Shown: positions 62,851-64,000 of the stretch, one piece after another
Numbering within the stretch: the first letter of the stretch is position 1
How the letters are laid out: each line of letters begins with the position of its first letter
Origin: Vagococcus salmoninarum
GTDB taxonomy: Bacteria; Bacillota; Bacilli; Lactobacillales; Vagococcaceae
Reading direction: 5' to 3'
DNA length: 64,000 bases
Assembly (NCBI RefSeq): GCF_003987495.1
Contig: NZ_NGJU01000016.1
Span: forward strand, 1-64,000
Made by a program: the position numbers and the translations under genes
The notes under the pieces: model-generated
The model's database searches: none
Told to the model about the DNA's origin: nothing
The model's input: only the letters and a program-made list of their open reading frames with translations

Positions 62851-64000
62851 ATGACATTCAGAGAAAAATTACCAGCAGCGTGGCAACAATATTGGGAAGA
62901 GCTAGGCTACGAAACAGCTTCGCCGATTCAAGAGAAAATGTATGACTTGCTTTTATCAGATCAAAACATTGTCGGTGTTTCACCAACTGGTTCTGGTAAA
63001 ACTGTGGCTTACTTACTACCATTATTACAAAAAATAAAAAAAGGCGAAGGCAATCAATTATTAATTTTATTACCTTCTCAAGAATTAGCTGTACAAGTTG
63101 GAACAGTTACTAAAGCCTGGGGTGATTTATTAGGTCTGACAGTCCAATCACTGATTGGTGGGGCGAATGTTAAACGCCAAGTTGACAAATTAAAAGAAAA
63201 GCCTGAAGTTCTTGTGGGAACGCCAGGGCGGGTCTTTGAGTTGATTAAAGCTAAAAAAGTCAAAGCTCACTTACTATCAATGATTGTCCTCGATGAAGTG
63301 GATCAGTTAATTGAAAGTAGTGAATTAAATGCGACTAAAAATATCTTAAAGGCAATTATGAATGAAACCCAAATTGTTTGTGTCTCAGCAACGGCCTTAG
63401 CTATTGAAAAAGAATTAGGTACTAACTGGACAAAAGAAATCGTGACTGTTGATGTGAGTCAAGAAGACCAATCAGCCGGAACAGTGGTTCATGGTTACAT
63501 TGAAGTTGAGGCTCGTAAGAAATTAGAAATGATTAAAAAGCTAGCCTTTGTGCCGGGCTTTAAAGGAATCATCTTTTTTAACGAGTTACAAGAAATGGGC
63601 TCTGTGTCAGAAAAACTTAGTTACCAAGGAGTACCGAATGTCACCTTAGCTTCTGATCAAAATAAATTAGAACGGAAACTAGCCTTAGGAGCCTTTGCAG
63701 AAGACAAAGTTAATTTATTATTAACAACGGATATTGCTGCCCGTGGCTTGGATTTTACAAGTTTACCTTATGTCATTCATTTTGATATCCCTTATGCCCA
63801 AGAAAACTATGTCCACCGTTCAGGTAGAACAGGTCGAATGGGGAAAGACGGAACAGTTATAAGCTTAGTTAACGAGTATACGATGCGTGATTTACGCAAA
63901 GTTACTAGAGATGTCGAAGACAGTTTAGTTGCCTTCAACGTTCATAGTGCTAAAATTGTCGTAGAGCAACCAAAAGCTGCTCATAAAAGTCTTAAACCAG
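62851..64000 (+). CDS. DEAD-box RNA helicase, 3' end cut by the window
   Basis: This reading frame is open from ATG 62851 (after TTGGAG) to the right edge, at least 383 codons. It is a superfamily 2 helicase: Q motif region SPIQEKM, Walker A SPTGSGKT, GTPGR, motif II VLDEVDQ (DEVD rather than DEAD), SAT motif, TTDIAARGLDF and HRSGRTGRMG. It probably remodels RNA or ribosome precursors. The C-terminus is not seen. Confidence 0.93.
   Translation, partial: MTFREKLPAAWQQYWEELGYETASPIQEKMYDLLLSDQNIVGVSPTGSGKTVAYLLPLLQKIKKGEGNQLLILLPSQELAVQVGTVTKAWGDLLGLTVQSLIGGANVKRQVDKLKEKPEVLVGTPGRVFELIKAKKVKAHLLSMIVLDEVDQLIESSELNATKNILKAIMNETQIVCVSATALAIEKELGTNWTKEIVTVDVSQEDQSAGTVVHGYIEVEARKKLEMIKKLAFVPGFKGIIFFNELQEMGSVSEKLSYQGVPNVTLASDQNKLERKLALGAFAEDKVNLLLTTDIAARGLDFTSLPYVIHFDIPYAQENYVHRSGRTGRMGKDGTVISLVNEYTMRDLRKVTRDVEDSLVAFNVHSAKIVVEQPKAAHKSLKP

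Overview
The window is low-GC Firmicutes DNA, most likely from the Enterococcaceae (Enterococcus or Vagococcus). The evidence is the pcrA-ligA-camS-gatCAB-dagK-rlmCD gene order, a sex-pheromone-type lipoprotein (CamS), an Rgg-type regulator, the rpoY-rnjA pair, an EfrAB-like exporter and the absence of sporulation genes. Almost all of it is ordinary chromosomal backbone. I see no rRNA, tRNA, insertion sequence, prophage or CRISPR array. The last gene, a DEAD-box helicase, runs off the right edge.

Layout. 1-11.6 kb: DNA repair and replication (pcrA, ligA), the CamS lipoprotein, the tRNA amidotransferase operon gatCAB, a diacylglycerol kinase and an rRNA methyltransferase. 12.1-19.3 kb: one giant sortase-anchored adhesin of about 2408 residues with 13 tandem SpaA/CnaB-type domains. 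It is followed on the other strand by an FtsX-like permease with a partner that looks like an ABC ATPase without a Walker A motif, then by lipoteichoic acid synthase. 23-31 kb: rlmI-aroD-ybaK, a MazG-like protein, a flavoprotein, gdhA and pgi. 31.2-33.3 kb: a compact minus-strand unit, described below, next to an orphan LytTR regulator. 33.4-39.9 kb: small enzymes and stress genes, an Rgg-like regulator divergent from an MFS transporter, and a tautomerase. 39.9-42.2 kb: a threonine T-box and thrS. 42.4-50.6 kb: a class B penicillin-binding protein, rpmG, an ABC-2 exporter, 5-formyl-THF cyclo-ligase, a rhomboid protease, a yqgQ-glucokinase fused frame, a rhodanese-like protein and a universal stress protein. 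50.7-56.5 kb: rpoY-rnjA and an EfrAB-like heterodimeric exporter. 56.6-58.8 kb: a three-gene operon resembling quinone/electrophile detoxification. 58.9-64 kb: a membrane-anchored unknown, a HAD phosphatase, a DUF4828-like protein, sfsA and the helicase.

The best candidate for an undescribed system is the minus-strand operon at 31193-32412. One sigma-A-like promoter precedes a secreted protein, then three micro-ORFs (30, 29 and 52 aa). Each micro-ORF has a strong Shine-Dalgarno sequence and encodes a single hydrophobic helix. A shared terminator closes the unit. The secreted protein's signal peptide is out of frame with its body by one base, exactly at a run of nine A residues, so it may be switched by slippage. 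An orphan LytTR response regulator is transcribed away from it. Other points of interest are the in-frame yqgQ-glcK fusion with an internal start, the Walker-A-less ATPase, the adhesin's LPQTN sorting motif, and perfect or near-perfect palindromes in four transporter or detoxification promoters whose regulators are mostly not in the window.

Several genes start at TTG or GTG according to their Shine-Dalgarno spacing (adhesin, ltaS, yqgQ, efrA, glcK, the carbonic-anhydrase-like gene, the rhodanese). I moved starts where the ribosome binding site decided it. All family names are from memory of sequence motifs; no database search was run.
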